Shown piece by piece: positions 52,621 to 61,281 of a stretch of DNA of 64,000 nt. Below the pieces are notes generated by a model. It worked only from the letters and a program-made list of their open reading frames with translations. It was not told where the DNA came from and did no database searches. Source of the stretch: Pseudobdellovibrionaceae bacterium. Its GTDB lineage: Bacteria; Bdellovibrionota; Bdellovibrionia; Bdellovibrionales; JAMPXM01. Made by a program: the position numbers and the translations under genes. How positions within the stretch are numbered: position 1 is the first letter of the stretch; each line of letters starts with the position of its first letter. The stretch covers positions 1 through 64,000 of the forward strand of contig JAJTYM010000015.1 of NCBI GenBank assembly GCA_021463345.1. Direction: 5' to 3'.

Positions 52621-53632
52621 TCTTGCGGGCGCTCGCCGGGGCTTTCTCGAGCGCCAGCCCGACGACGCGCAGAAGCTGCGAGACGACCCGTTCCTTGAGC
52701 TGCTCGTAGGAGCCGTTGAGGTAAGCGCCGGCCGAGAAGGGGTGGCCGCCGCCGCCGACGTTCTCGGCGATCGAGAGCACTTCGATCTCGCTCTTGCCGC
52801 GCAGGGAGAGCTTGTAGAGGTCCGGGCCGTCCTCGCGGAAGAGCGCGGCGGCTTCGAGGCTTTCGATGTTCATGAGGAGATCGATGACGTCGCGGCTTTC
52901 GTCGAGGTCGAGGCCGTGGTCGGACAGGTCCGGCGCGCTCAGGCGGAGGACCGCGATGCGACCGTCGGCGAAATACTCGATCTGGCTGAGGGCTTTGGCG
53001 AGGAAGGCGATCTTGTTGCGCGTGTAGTTGGCGAACAAGCGGCGATGGACCTCGTCCGGCTCCGTCTCGTGCTGGAGCAGATCGGCCGCCATCAGGTGCG
53101 ATGCCGGCGAGTTACGCACGTAGCGGAAAAGCTGGGTGTCGAAGACCACGCTCGTGTAGAGAGCGCGCGCGATGTCCGGGTCGAGGGCGACGCCCAGTTC
53201 CCGGATCAGGCGGTAGACCATCTCGCCGGTGCTTGCGGCGGCGGTGTCGATGACGGAGCCTTCGGTCGGCGCCGGGCCCTCTTTCAGGGCGGGGTGATGG
53301 TCGACGAATATGATTTCACGGCATTGCCGGCGGAGCTCCGAGTACAGGGGCTCCACTAAGCGGGAGTCGTTGGTATCGAAGATCATGGCCAGATCGGTGG
53401 CTTCGAGCTTTTCGTGTGAGCCCTCGAACGACTGGATGATGCGCGCGCTTTGCAGGAATGAGTAGCGCTTCGGCGCGTCGTCTACGTTGAGGATGCGGAC
53501 CTGCTTGCCGATTTTCCTGAGGGCGTGGAACAGGGCGATTTGAGCACCTAAACCATCCCCGTCGGAGTGACGGTGGGTGCTGAGGACGAGTGAGTCGGCG
53601 GCGCGGATCTTATCGGCGATCTGTTTCAACAT
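52607..53632 (-). CDS. DHH family phosphoesterase (NrnA-like)
   Basis: A 341-residue enzyme with DHH and DHHA1 domains: THRHSDGDGLGAQ (DHH motif I), DTND (78-95 region), FVDHHP and the C-terminal GGGGHPFSAGAYL. This order is typical of oligoribonuclease/pAp phosphatase NrnA, which degrades short RNAs and pAp. With cysQ also in the window, pAp clearance might be shared, but they are not linked. Divergent from greA. Start ATG 53632. Confidence 0.9.
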   Translation of the reverse strand: MLKQIADKIRAADSLVLSTHRHSDGDGLGAQIALFHALRKIGKQVRILNVDDAPKRYSFLQSARIIQSFEGSHEKLEATDLAMIFDTNDSRLVEPLYSELRRQCREIIFVDHHPALKEGPAPTEGSVIDTAAASTGEMVYRLIRELGVALDPDIARALYTSVVFDTQLFRYVRNSPASHLMAADLLQHETEPDEVHRRLFANYTRNKIAFLAKALSQIEYFADGRIAVLRLSAPDLSDHGLDLDESRDVIDLLMNIESLEAAALFREDGPDLYKLSLRGKSEIEVLSIAENVGGGGHPFSAGAYLNGSYEQLKERVVSQLLRVVGLALEKAPASARKNEPT

Positions 53633-53775
53633 CGGTGTTCGTACTCTTCCGGAGTCAGTCTGTAAGACCTCAAGGATACCCGGGTCTTGTCGGATTCCAA
53701 ACCCATTTCCTGAACGGGCTTTCCGTGTTTTGCCGGGCCGAAAGTCGGGCTTGGGTACGGCGCGTTTTTTGAGTC

Positions 53776-53804
53776 TTGCAGCATACCCTGTTCTTGGCTA
53801 TAAC
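53776..53804 (+). promoter_or_regulatory. Probable greA promoter
   Basis: TTGCAG (53776-53781) and TATAAC (53799-53804) are separated by 17 bp, a good -10 and a fair -35. It lies 61 bp before the greA ATG. Confidence 0.6.
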
Positions 53805-53817
53805 GACTCCCTTTGTC

Positions 53818-53838
53818 GAGCCGACTTTTTTTCGGCTC
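53818..53838 (+). promoter_or_regulatory. Hairpin in the greA leader
   Basis: GAGCCGA/TCGGCTC (7 bp) around a C-T6 loop, 27 bp before the greA start. It sits directly after the predicted promoter, so the 5' end of greA mRNA should carry this hairpin. It may be an attenuator or mRNA stabiliser. Confidence 0.45.
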
Positions 53839-53865
53839 ATGACCATCAAGGCGGGAGCTAAGACG

Positions 53866-54345
53866 ATGGCCTCTGAAAGAATGCCCATTACGGTCCGCGG
53901 CAAAGCGAAACTTGAGGAAGAGCTTAAGCGCCTGATCGCGGTTGAACGCCCAGCCGTCATCAAAGCTATCGAAGAGGCTCGGTCGCACGGCGACATCAGC
54001 GAAAACGCCGAATACGACGCGGCCAAAGAGCGTCAAGCCATGCTGGAGGGCCGCATCGCCGAGATCCAGGGCATGCTGGCCGGCGCTGAGATCGTCGATC
54101 CCGCGACCATTAAGAGCGATAAAATCGTTTTCGGGGCCCATGTCGTCCTGACCGATCTTGAGACGGACGAGGAAGTCTCGTACCAGATCGTCGGTGTCGA
54201 TGAATCCGACGTCAAGGAAGGCAAGATCTCGGTCTTGTCGCCCCTCGCCCGCGCCCTGATCGGCAAAACGGCCGGCGACTCGGTCCAGGTCAAAAGCCCC
54301 AAAGGCGAAAAAGAGTACGAAGTCGTCAAATTTTTCTTCAAGTGA
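53866..54345 (+). CDS. greA: Transcription elongation factor GreA
   Basis: A 159-residue GreA that rescues backtracked RNA polymerase by stimulating transcript cleavage. The N-terminal coiled coil spans residues about 10-75 and carries the tip acidic motif SHGDISENAEYDAAKE, with the two catalytic acids. The C-terminal FKBP-like domain ends SPKGEKEYEVVKF. GGGAG lies 8 bp before ATG 53866. The leader carries a hairpin. Length is normal for the family. Confidence 0.97.
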   Translation: MASERMPITVRGKAKLEEELKRLIAVERPAVIKAIEEARSHGDISENAEYDAAKERQAMLEGRIAEIQGMLAGAEIVDPATIKSDKIVFGAHVVLTDLETDEEVSYQIVGVDESDVKEGKISVLSPLARALIGKTAGDSVQVKSPKGEKEYEVVKFFFK

Positions 54346-54414
54346 CGTGCTGCGATTTTAAGGGGGGCTGTCCAGGGCCCCGCTCCCGGCTTGATCGTGG
54401 TGGGCGCAGAGTCC

Positions 54415-56634
54415 ATGATGATCAGATCCACGGGAGAAATTTTGCCCTACTCCGCCCTCGATTCGAACCGACCCTACGTTTCGCAGCAGGCCGGCTGGCG
54501 GGCGGTCTTCGTCGCCTTGTTGATCGCCGCGATCCTGGGGCTTTCCTTTCGGGTTTACTTCTCCCCGCGGAGAATCAAGGGATGGATCGAGGCCGAGCTG
54601 CAAAAACAGCCGGCCAAGATCGAACTCAAATTCAAGTCCGCCGAGCTTCGGCTCGCTCGCGGCATGCTCCCGCAGCTCGCTGTCCGCCTCACGGATGTCG
54701 AAGGCCGCTCGGTGCGCAGTTGCGCGTCCTCTCCCGGTTTCCGCGTGAGTGAGATCTACATCCCTTTCCGCATCATCCCGCTTTTCGAAGGCAAGGTGTC
54801 CGTCGGGACCGTGCACGGGGGCTCGGTCGCCGTCGATCTCGACGCCCTTCGCGACCGGTGCGAGACGGCTGGGGCGAGCGGGGCCCACGGCGGGAAGCCG
54901 AAAGGCGCCGTTCCAGCGGTTGCCGTCGCGCCGTCTGGCGAAACCGGCGCCGCGACGGGCGGCGGGCGGCCGTGGTGGACGCCAGAGCAACTGCGGACGG
55001 TCAAGAACCTGGTCGGCGGTTTGTCGTTCGAATCGCTCGAACTGCGGTTCGAAAGGGGCGCCAAGTTCGTCGTATTCCAGGACTTGAGCGTGCGCGCCAA
55101 CGCCGGACCCGACGCCGTCTTCGTCGCCGCCGACGTGAAAGTGCCGCCGGATCTCTTGTTCGGTCAGACGTTCGCGCCGTTCGCGCTCAAAGCCACGGTG
55201 AGAAGCGACGCGGCCGACGTCGAGGTCAAGGGAAGCCTCGCCGAGGGCGGTCTCAACGGCCGCGTCGCGCTCGCGTCCGTGCCGGGCGATGTGGCGATCG
55301 ATGCGCGGCTGCGGGCGAGCAGCGTCCCGCTCTCGGCTCTCCTGCCGTTCGCGCGCCGAGCGGGGTGGTTCACGAGGGAGATGCATCCGAGGTTTCTGTG
55401 GTTGCAATGCGAAGTCTCCGTCCGCGGCCGGGCGCGCCGTTTGTTCCAGGACAACCCGCTCTCGATCGAAAAGTGCGCCCTCGAGGGCGAGGGCGGGCGG
55501 ATCGCCGTGGAAAAGGCCGTCATCGGCCCCGAAGGCCGGATCTCGCCGTTCGAGATCGCGTTGGCCGGGGTGGACATCGAACGGTGGCTGACCATGTTCG
55601 GCGAGCGGGGGCCGAGCGGCGTCATGAGCCGGTTCGGCCGTCTCTCGGGCCGAGGCAGAGTCGCGGCGGCGGCGGATATCGAGTTTGAGGGTTCGCTCGT
55701 GGACGCTCAGCTTCTGTTCTCGCGCCGGAGCGTGCGCGCGCAACAGCTCCTGCCCGAGATCCGCGGCCGAATCGCGCGCAAAGGGGAGCGCTGGAACCTG
55801 TCGATCGAAGACATCCAGCTCGCGGGCGGGGCGTTCGGCGGCCGGATCGCGTTCGATGCGGCCGCGGATTTGCGCTCGGGCGCCTTGGACGTCGAGGTTC
55901 GGGAGCTGAGGTTCCATCCCGAGGTCGAACAGCTGTTGATCGGCGGCGGCTGGCGGGCTTTTTCGCTCGTCGGGGAAGGGGGGCTCGCCGACGGCCGTCT
56001 CGCCGGGTTCAAGGGCGAGCTCAATGTCAAAGGCGTCGAAGCCAAAGACGTTCGGTTCACGGAGTTGGCCGGTCGGGTTTACCTCGACGGTCCGCGGGCC
56101 AGGATCGACGCGGCCGTCGCGGCCGGTGAGATCCGCAACGGCGCGCGCGTCCTCGCGCTCGCCGCGCCCGTTTTCCTGGATCACCGGCTCGTTGAGGACT
56201 GGATCCCGTTCAAGGGCGCGTTTGCGCAGATTTCCCTGCAAGACCGGGATCTGAGTTGGGAAAAGAGCTCGTTGTCCTTGCGTAACGGTCAGATCCGGAT
56301 CACGTCGGCCGGCATCCGTCGCGATGACGGGACGATCGGCGGCTGGGTCGGCGCGGACTATCCGAAGCTCAAGCAATTGCGCTGGGATCTGGACGGCGAA
56401 GCCGTCGCGCCAAGGCTGGTCGCCAACGATCGCACCCGGCGGGAGACGGAGGGGCGCGAGTGGAGCGACGCCGCCCTGGGCGTCCTCGCCCCGGCCGTGA
56501 AAGCGAAGCCGAAGCCTGAGAGCGGCGTTCCCGAGGACGTCGGCTTGCGCCGGCTCGGCGAAAGGGTGCTCGAGCGGGCGAAGTCCATTCTTCCTAAGAT
56601 CGAATCTAAGATCGAAGACCGGGAAAGCCGGTAA
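54415..56634 (+). CDS. AsmA-like inner-membrane-anchored protein
   Basis: A 739-residue protein with one N-terminal transmembrane helix (about residues 28-46) followed by a long repetitive beta-strand region with FKGELNVKGV, DLRSGALDVEVREL and similar elements, as in AsmA/TamB/YhdP proteins that bridge the periplasm and move phospholipids. Start is ATG 54415 (or 54418). A low-complexity linker (about 150-190, rich in Gly and Ala) lies between two halves. Family-level assignment rests on architecture. The gene follows greA with 69 bp between. Confidence 0.7.
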   Translation: MMIRSTGEILPYSALDSNRPYVSQQAGWRAVFVALLIAAILGLSFRVYFSPRRIKGWIEAELQKQPAKIELKFKSAELRLARGMLPQLAVRLTDVEGRSVRSCASSPGFRVSEIYIPFRIIPLFEGKVSVGTVHGGSVAVDLDALRDRCETAGASGAHGGKPKGAVPAVAVAPSGETGAATGGGRPWWTPEQLRTVKNLVGGLSFESLELRFERGAKFVVFQDLSVRANAGPDAVFVAADVKVPPDLLFGQTFAPFALKATVRSDAADVEVKGSLAEGGLNGRVALASVPGDVAIDARLRASSVPLSALLPFARRAGWFTREMHPRFLWLQCEVSVRGRARRLFQDNPLSIEKCALEGEGGRIAVEKAVIGPEGRISPFEIALAGVDIERWLTMFGERGPSGVMSRFGRLSGRGRVAAAADIEFEGSLVDAQLLFSRRSVRAQQLLPEIRGRIARKGERWNLSIEDIQLAGGAFGGRIAFDAAADLRSGALDVEVRELRFHPEVEQLLIGGGWRAFSLVGEGGLADGRLAGFKGELNVKGVEAKDVRFTELAGRVYLDGPRARIDAAVAAGEIRNGARVLALAAPVFLDHRLVEDWIPFKGAFAQISLQDRDLSWEKSSLSLRNGQIRITSAGIRRDDGTIGGWVGADYPKLKQLRWDLDGEAVAPRLVANDRTRRETEGREWSDAALGVLAPAVKAKPKPESGVPEDVGLRRLGERVLERAKSILPKIESKIEDRESR

Positions 56635-56720
56635 ACAGGTCCTATTTTTTTGGAAACGGGACCCTGACGCGGCTCCGCCGCGCTTGGGGCCGCGTCTCAG
56701 AGCGCGCGCCCGGCCCGGGT

Positions 56721-57008
56721 TCAATAAGAGGCGCGCCGGATCCAGGATCGGCAGCGGTCGTCGGCCGTCCGCAGGGTTTGCGGAGCCGTGCTCTCGGTCT
56801 CGCATTCGATCGGCGCGGCGTCGCTGTGGGAGACCGGCGGGGGGATGTCCGCGTCGCTGAGGACCTTCACCTCGTCGAGGTCGACGGCCATCGGCGGGCG
56901 GCCCTCAAGCGCGCGGATCACCAAGAGCGTCGAGAGGAGCGTCAGGACCAGAGCCACGAGAATGGCTGCGGTTTCGGATACGGGATTAGGGCGCATGGCG
57001 GCCGTCAT
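56721..57008 (-). CDS. Small single-TM protein
   Basis: A 95-residue protein with one transmembrane helix (about residues 13-33) and a polar C-terminal part with two Cys that may form a disulfide outside. No family is recognisable. The start may be 57008 or 56996. It lies downstream of the ABC exporter gene on the same strand with a 97-bp gap, and could be a small accessory subunit. Confidence 0.5.
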   Translation of the reverse strand: MTAAMRPNPVSETAAILVALVLTLLSTLLVIRALEGRPPMAVDLDEVKVLSDADIPPPVSHSDAAPIECETESTAPQTLRTADDRCRSWIRRASY

Positions 57009-57104
57009 GCGCCCCAAAGTGCGGGTTTCTCCCGGGACCGTCAACAGGAATGTCGAATGTGGAAGACGCTCCATAGGCGTCGAGAGGGCGGACGGGGAGA
57101 GCCT

Positions 57105-58979
57105 TCAATGCGCCCCTGAATGCGCTTTGGGATCGTGAGCGGGTTCGGGCTTGCGGCCGCGGGCGGCCCGCGGAGGCCCGAGCGGAGCGAAGTAGGAGCG
57201 GTAGACCGCGTCTTCGGCCATCAGGCTTTCGTGCGTGCCGAGCCGCGGGTCGCGGATGCGGCTGAACAGCACAACCCGGTCGGCTTGCGGGATCTCTTCG
57301 AGGCGGTTGGTGATCCAGAAGACCATCGCTCCGCGCTCCGCGAGTTTGTGGATCGCGCCGGCGACGATGGCGGCGCTGTCGGCGTCGAGCCCGGTGGTCG
57401 GCTCGTCGAGGACGAAGACCTGGCTTTGGTCGCGCAGGAACGCGCGCGCCAGGCTCAGGCGCCGCAGTTGCGAGGCGGAGAGCTCGACGCCGCCGTCCCC
57501 GATCGCGGTGTCGAGTTTTTCGGGCAGGGATTGGATGAAGTCGTACGCGTTGGCCCCGTGCAGGGCTTCGGAGATCTGCTGTTCGCGAACCTCGGAGCTT
57601 TCAGCGCCGAGCAGGAGGTTTTCCCGCACGGTGCCCGGCACGAAAAACAGCTCGTGATCGACGACCGTCACATAGGTCCGCAGCACGTCGAGGCGGAATC
57701 TCCTGAGATCGGTGCGCCCGAGCGCGATGCGTCCCTCGATCGGGTCGAGCAGCCGGTTGATGAGTCGGCTGAACGTCGTGCGCCCGCCGCCTGAAGGGCC
57801 GGTGAGGGCGATGAGCTCGCCGGCGTGGAAGCTCGCCGAGAAGTTCTGCAGCAGCAGGGGGGCGCCGGGGTAGCCGAAGCTGACGTCCTCGAAATGCACC
57901 GTGGTCGCGTCCGGGAAAGGCAGGCTGATGAACGCTTGGCCGCCTTGGCTCTCGCCCTGGTTCTCGAGCTCGGCGAACAAGGCCTCGACGCGTTCGAGGC
58001 TGGTCGCGGCGCGCCCGAGATCGGAAGCGAATCGCGCGATGGCGTTCACAGATCGGCTCAGGGCCCCGACCGAGACGAGGAAGGCCGCGAGCCCTCCGAT
58101 GCTCAGTTGGCCATTGAGGACGAGCGCGCCGCCCAAGGCGAGCAGGAGAGCGCGCAGGATCCGTCGCGCGCCTCCCGCGCTGGCCGCCCGCGCGCCGTCG
58201 GCGCGCTGGCGGCCGACGAGAAGAGCGCCGATCGCCTCGAGCCGCGAGTGCACCGAACGGAGGGTGAACGGCTCGAGGGTGAGCGATTTGACGACGGGGC
58301 CCGCGGCGAGAAGCCGCGTCGCCTCGCTTTCGAAGTATCTTGTTTCCGAGCGCAGCCGGGCCTGACGCCGCCGTGCCGAACGGGAAAAATAGAGATTCAA
58401 GCGGTAGAGGAGCGGGAGGGCGGCGAGCAGCAGGATCGACAGGGCCGGTTGCAGCGGGATCAAGATCGCGAACGAGAGCAGCAGCGTCGGGACCGCACGC
58501 GCGATCGCGGTGAGCCCGCTGTCGATGAGGGATTCGAGGGCGCCGGCATCGCTCGAGAGGAGCGTAACGAGGTCCGACTTGCGTTTTCGATCGAGATAGT
58601 TTTGCCGCCGCGTTATCAGCTGGGAGAACAAGTCCTCGCGCAGGCGTTCGACCACCGTGTAAGCCACTCGGGCGACGCTGACCCGACCCGTGAACTCGAG
58701 GAGCGCGGAGACCAGGGTGATCGCGCCGAGGATCGCCGTCGAGGTGAAGAGCGCGCGTTCAGGGCTTCCCGCGGGCAGGAGATCCTTGAATCGGACCGCG
58801 AGCCAGAAGCCTTCGGCGGAGCCCGCCGCTTCTGGCGCGACCAAGCCGTCGAGCAGAACCATCAACGGTATGAGGATCGCCGTGGACATGAAGGCTTGAA
58901 GCGCGAGCAAGAGCCCGGTTCGCACCAGACTCGCGCGCGCGGAGCGGAGACGTCGCTTGAAATACGTATCGTGGCTCAT
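57105..58979 (-). CDS. ABC exporter (fused TMD-NBD) with degenerate ATPase motifs
   Basis: A 624-residue half-transporter. Residues about 20-320 are six transmembrane helices, about 358-600 the nucleotide-binding domain. Several consensus residues differ: Walker A reads GPSGGGRTT, with Arg400 in place of the essential Lys; the signature is LSASQ (500-504) not LSGGQ; the H-loop has Asn558 in ITNR where His is expected; the Q-loop (VVDHELFF) has His where Gln is expected. Walker B (VFVLDEP, Asp525-Glu526) and the D-loop are intact. A homodimer should hydrolyse ATP poorly. It may be a regulatory subunit of a heterodimer. Substrate unknown; MsbA/MDR-like fold. The Pro/Arg-rich tail is unremarkable. 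Confidence 0.85.
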   Translation of the reverse strand: MSHDTYFKRRLRSARASLVRTGLLLALQAFMSTAILIPLMVLLDGLVAPEAAGSAEGFWLAVRFKDLLPAGSPERALFTSTAILGAITLVSALLEFTGRVSVARVAYTVVERLREDLFSQLITRRQNYLDRKRKSDLVTLLSSDAGALESLIDSGLTAIARAVPTLLLSFAILIPLQPALSILLLAALPLLYRLNLYFSRSARRRQARLRSETRYFESEATRLLAAGPVVKSLTLEPFTLRSVHSRLEAIGALLVGRQRADGARAASAGGARRILRALLLALGGALVLNGQLSIGGLAAFLVSVGALSRSVNAIARFASDLGRAATSLERVEALFAELENQGESQGGQAFISLPFPDATTVHFEDVSFGYPGAPLLLQNFSASFHAGELIALTGPSGGGRTTFSRLINRLLDPIEGRIALGRTDLRRFRLDVLRTYVTVVDHELFFVPGTVRENLLLGAESSEVREQQISEALHGANAYDFIQSLPEKLDTAIGDGGVELSASQLRRLSLARAFLRDQSQVFVLDEPTTGLDADSAAIVAGAIHKLAERGAMVFWITNRLEEIPQADRVVLFSRIRDPRLGTHESLMAEDAVYRSYFAPLGPPRAARGRKPEPAHDPKAHSGAH

Positions 58980-59219
58980 CGGATCCGTTGTAAAAGGCTG
59001 CAGAGGTACGTTGAAAGGTTATTGGCTTCGCGTGTCAAGATCTGCATCCGGCTCTCCTCCTTTTACACGTGAAAGTGGGCGGTTGGAAGCTCGGAGGAGT
59101 GGGCGTGTTTTCCGGGAGCGTGCTAAATTGGGTCAAATGGCGAACGAAGTTCCGTCGATTTTCACAGAGTTTTTGATCTGTTACGCGTGCGCTTGCGGCG
59201 ACGAGCGCAAAGGGCCGTG

Positions 59220-61190
59220 ATGAACCGTTTGTCAGGCCGCTGGGCGGCGTTGATCATTTTGACGGGCACCAACCTGTTCAACTCCATCGATCGTTATGTT
59301 TTTTCGGCGCTCGCGCCGCAGATGCAGCGCGATCTCGGCATCACCGACACCGAACTCGGTTGGCTCGGCTCGGCGTTCATCCTGGCTTACGTCGCGCTGG
59401 TGCCGGCGTTCGGCCGGGGGGGCGCTCGCGTCCCGCGTCCCAAAGTCATGGCTGCCGCCGCCGCCCTCGGAAGCGTCGCGACCGCGCTGAGCGGGGTGGC
59501 ACGCACGTTCGCGGGCCAGCTTTTCGCGCGCATCGCGGTCGGGCTCGGCAAGTCGGTTGATTCGGTCATCGCGCCGTCGAGCATCGTCGATCTTTTTCCG
59601 AAATCGACGCGCGGCCGCGTGCTCGCCATCTATTCGGGCGTGCTCCCGGCCGTCGGCGCGCTCGGTTACATCCTCGGTGAGCAACTGCAAAGGGCTTTCG
59701 GTTGGGAGAAGGCGTTTTTCCTCGTCGGCGCGACGGGCGCCGTCGGCGCGGCCCTGCTTTTCCTCTTGCCGGGTCCTCCGCGCCAGGAGCCTGGCGCGAG
59801 GGCCGCCTCCGCCCGCCCGCCGGTGGAGACCCTCGAGCCTGTTCGCGGTCCCGCCGGGGCTCCCCGGCCGGACTTTTTTTCCTCGTGCGGAACGCTCTTC
59901 AGGAGCGGCGGTTTCAACGTCGTCGTCTTGGGGGCCACGGCCTATACGTTCGTGGTCGGCGGCATGGCGTTCTGGATGCCGGCGTACATCGATCGCTATT
60001 TCGGAATCGAGAACGGCATCACCATTTTCGGTGCGGTCACCGTGGCCGGCGGCCTCGCCGGCACGTCGCTCGGCGGCCGGTGGGCGGACCGGATCGAAAG
60101 GGAGAGCGGCAACGGGTTCCTCAAAATCGGCATCTGGTCGATGGCGCTCGCGGCGCCCCTTTTCGCCGTGATGCTGACCATCGCCGATTTCCGTGGGTTC
60201 ATGGTCGCGCTTTTCTTCATGGAAGCGGCTTTGTTTCTTTGCCTCGGCCCCTTGAACGCCGCGGTGGTCGCGTACGCGAAGCCGTCCCTCCGGGCGGCGG
60301 CGACGGGGACGAACGTGTTCTTGATCCACGTGTTCGGCGACGGCGTTTCGCGCGTTTTGATCGGCTCGATCTCCGATCAAGCGGGCCTCAAGGCGGCCTT
60401 GGCCCTGTGCCCGTGGGTCCTGGCCCTGGCGGGTTTGATCTGGACCGCGGGCTTGGTGTTCTTTTGGCGGCCGCTCAAGTGGCCCGCGCGCGGCGCGCGC
60501 CTCCCGTCGCTCATCGCCCATCGCGGGTATTGGAAGCCGACCGGTCTGCAGGAGAACACGCTCGAGGCGTTCCGCGCGGCCAAAATCCGCGGTATCAGGA
60601 TGGTCGAGCTCGACGTGATGTTGAGCGGCGACGGCCGGGCCGTCGTTTTCCATGATGCGGATTTGCGTCGGCTCGGCCGTCGCGACGAGCGGGTCGCCGG
60701 CACTCCGGCGGAAAATCTGCGTGCCTGGGTGAACGCTCCGCTTCTCGAGGAAGTGCTGACGGATCCCGAGGTCGCGGATTTCATCAACATCGAGTTGAAG
60801 ACGGGGCGGGTGTTCGACGGCCGGCTCGAGCGCGAGGTCGCGCGTGTCGTGCGCTCGGCGCGCGCCGAGGAGCGCGTCGAATTCTCGAGTTTCAACCCGT
60901 TCGCTTTGCGGCGCATCGCCGGGCTCCTGCCCGAAGCGCCGCGCGCCTTGCTCGTCAGCGAGGCGCCGGACCCGCACAACAAAATTTACCTGAGGAAGAT
61001 GTGGTTCGGTTTCTACTGCCGCCCCCATCTTCTCCACTTGGACGAAGCGATGTTGACTCCCGCGCGCCTCGAAGACTGGCGTGCGCGCGGTCTCACGATC
61101 GCCGCATGGACGGTCAACGATGAGGGTCGTGCGCGCGAACTGCGGGCTTGGGGCGTACATTCGCTGATCTCTGACGAGTTACTGCCGTAA
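59220..61190 (+). CDS. Spinster-like MFS transporter fused to a GDPD domain
   Basis: A 656-residue fusion. Residues about 5-415 are a 12-helix MFS carrier whose N-terminus (NLFNSIDRYVFSALAPQ, then LGWLGSAFILAY and ATALSGVA) follows the Spinster pattern; its eukaryotic homologues move lysophospholipids and sphingolipids. Residues about 425-656 form a glycerophosphodiester phosphodiesterase: AHRGY (His434), QENTLEAF, ELDVMLSGDG, FHDADL and a C-terminal WTVND block. GDPDs cut glycerophosphodiesters, and some cut lysophospholipids. If the topology holds, transported lipid would meet its hydrolase in the cytoplasm. Start ATG 59220, overlapping an upstream stop TGATGA. A very long palindrome follows. 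Confidence 0.88.
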   Translation: MNRLSGRWAALIILTGTNLFNSIDRYVFSALAPQMQRDLGITDTELGWLGSAFILAYVALVPAFGRGGARVPRPKVMAAAAALGSVATALSGVARTFAGQLFARIAVGLGKSVDSVIAPSSIVDLFPKSTRGRVLAIYSGVLPAVGALGYILGEQLQRAFGWEKAFFLVGATGAVGAALLFLLPGPPRQEPGARAASARPPVETLEPVRGPAGAPRPDFFSSCGTLFRSGGFNVVVLGATAYTFVVGGMAFWMPAYIDRYFGIENGITIFGAVTVAGGLAGTSLGGRWADRIERESGNGFLKIGIWSMALAAPLFAVMLTIADFRGFMVALFFMEAALFLCLGPLNAAVVAYAKPSLRAAATGTNVFLIHVFGDGVSRVLIGSISDQAGLKAALALCPWVLALAGLIWTAGLVFFWRPLKWPARGARLPSLIAHRGYWKPTGLQENTLEAFRAAKIRGIRMVELDVMLSGDGRAVVFHDADLRRLGRRDERVAGTPAENLRAWVNAPLLEEVLTDPEVADFINIELKTGRVFDGRLEREVARVVRSARAEERVEFSSFNPFALRRIAGLLPEAPRALLVSEAPDPHNKIYLRKMWFGFYCRPHLLHLDEAMLTPARLEDWRARGLTIAAWTVNDEGRARELRAWGVHSLISDELLP

Positions 61191-61192
61191 AA

Positions 61193-61281
61193 GTGACACG
61201 CACCTTTTTGTAGCGCGTATGCGTTATCGTGTGCTCTTTGCACACGATAACGCATACGCGCTACGAAAAGGTGCGTGTCAC
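61193..61281. repeat. Near-perfect 42-bp-arm palindrome
   Basis: Arms 61193-61234 and 61240-61281 pair throughout, with one T-G wobble pair (61209/61265) and a TCTTT loop. The ends read GTGACACGCACCTTTT and AAAAGGTGCGTGTCAC. It lies exactly between convergent genes, with the sohB stop adjoining it. The ends recall REP-type elements mobilised by RAYT/Y1 transposases. It could also end transcription on both strands. Confidence 0.9.

Noticed and set aside
54358-56805. 815-codon open frame on the minus strand over the AsmA-like gene
   Set aside because: It is a GC-rich antisense shadow: Arg/Pro/Glu-rich with no domain, while the plus frame has a membrane anchor and regular beta pattern.
59232-61160. 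642-codon antisense frame over the MFS-GDPD gene
   Set aside because: No domain signature and charged, repetitive composition; the plus frame has two recognised domains.
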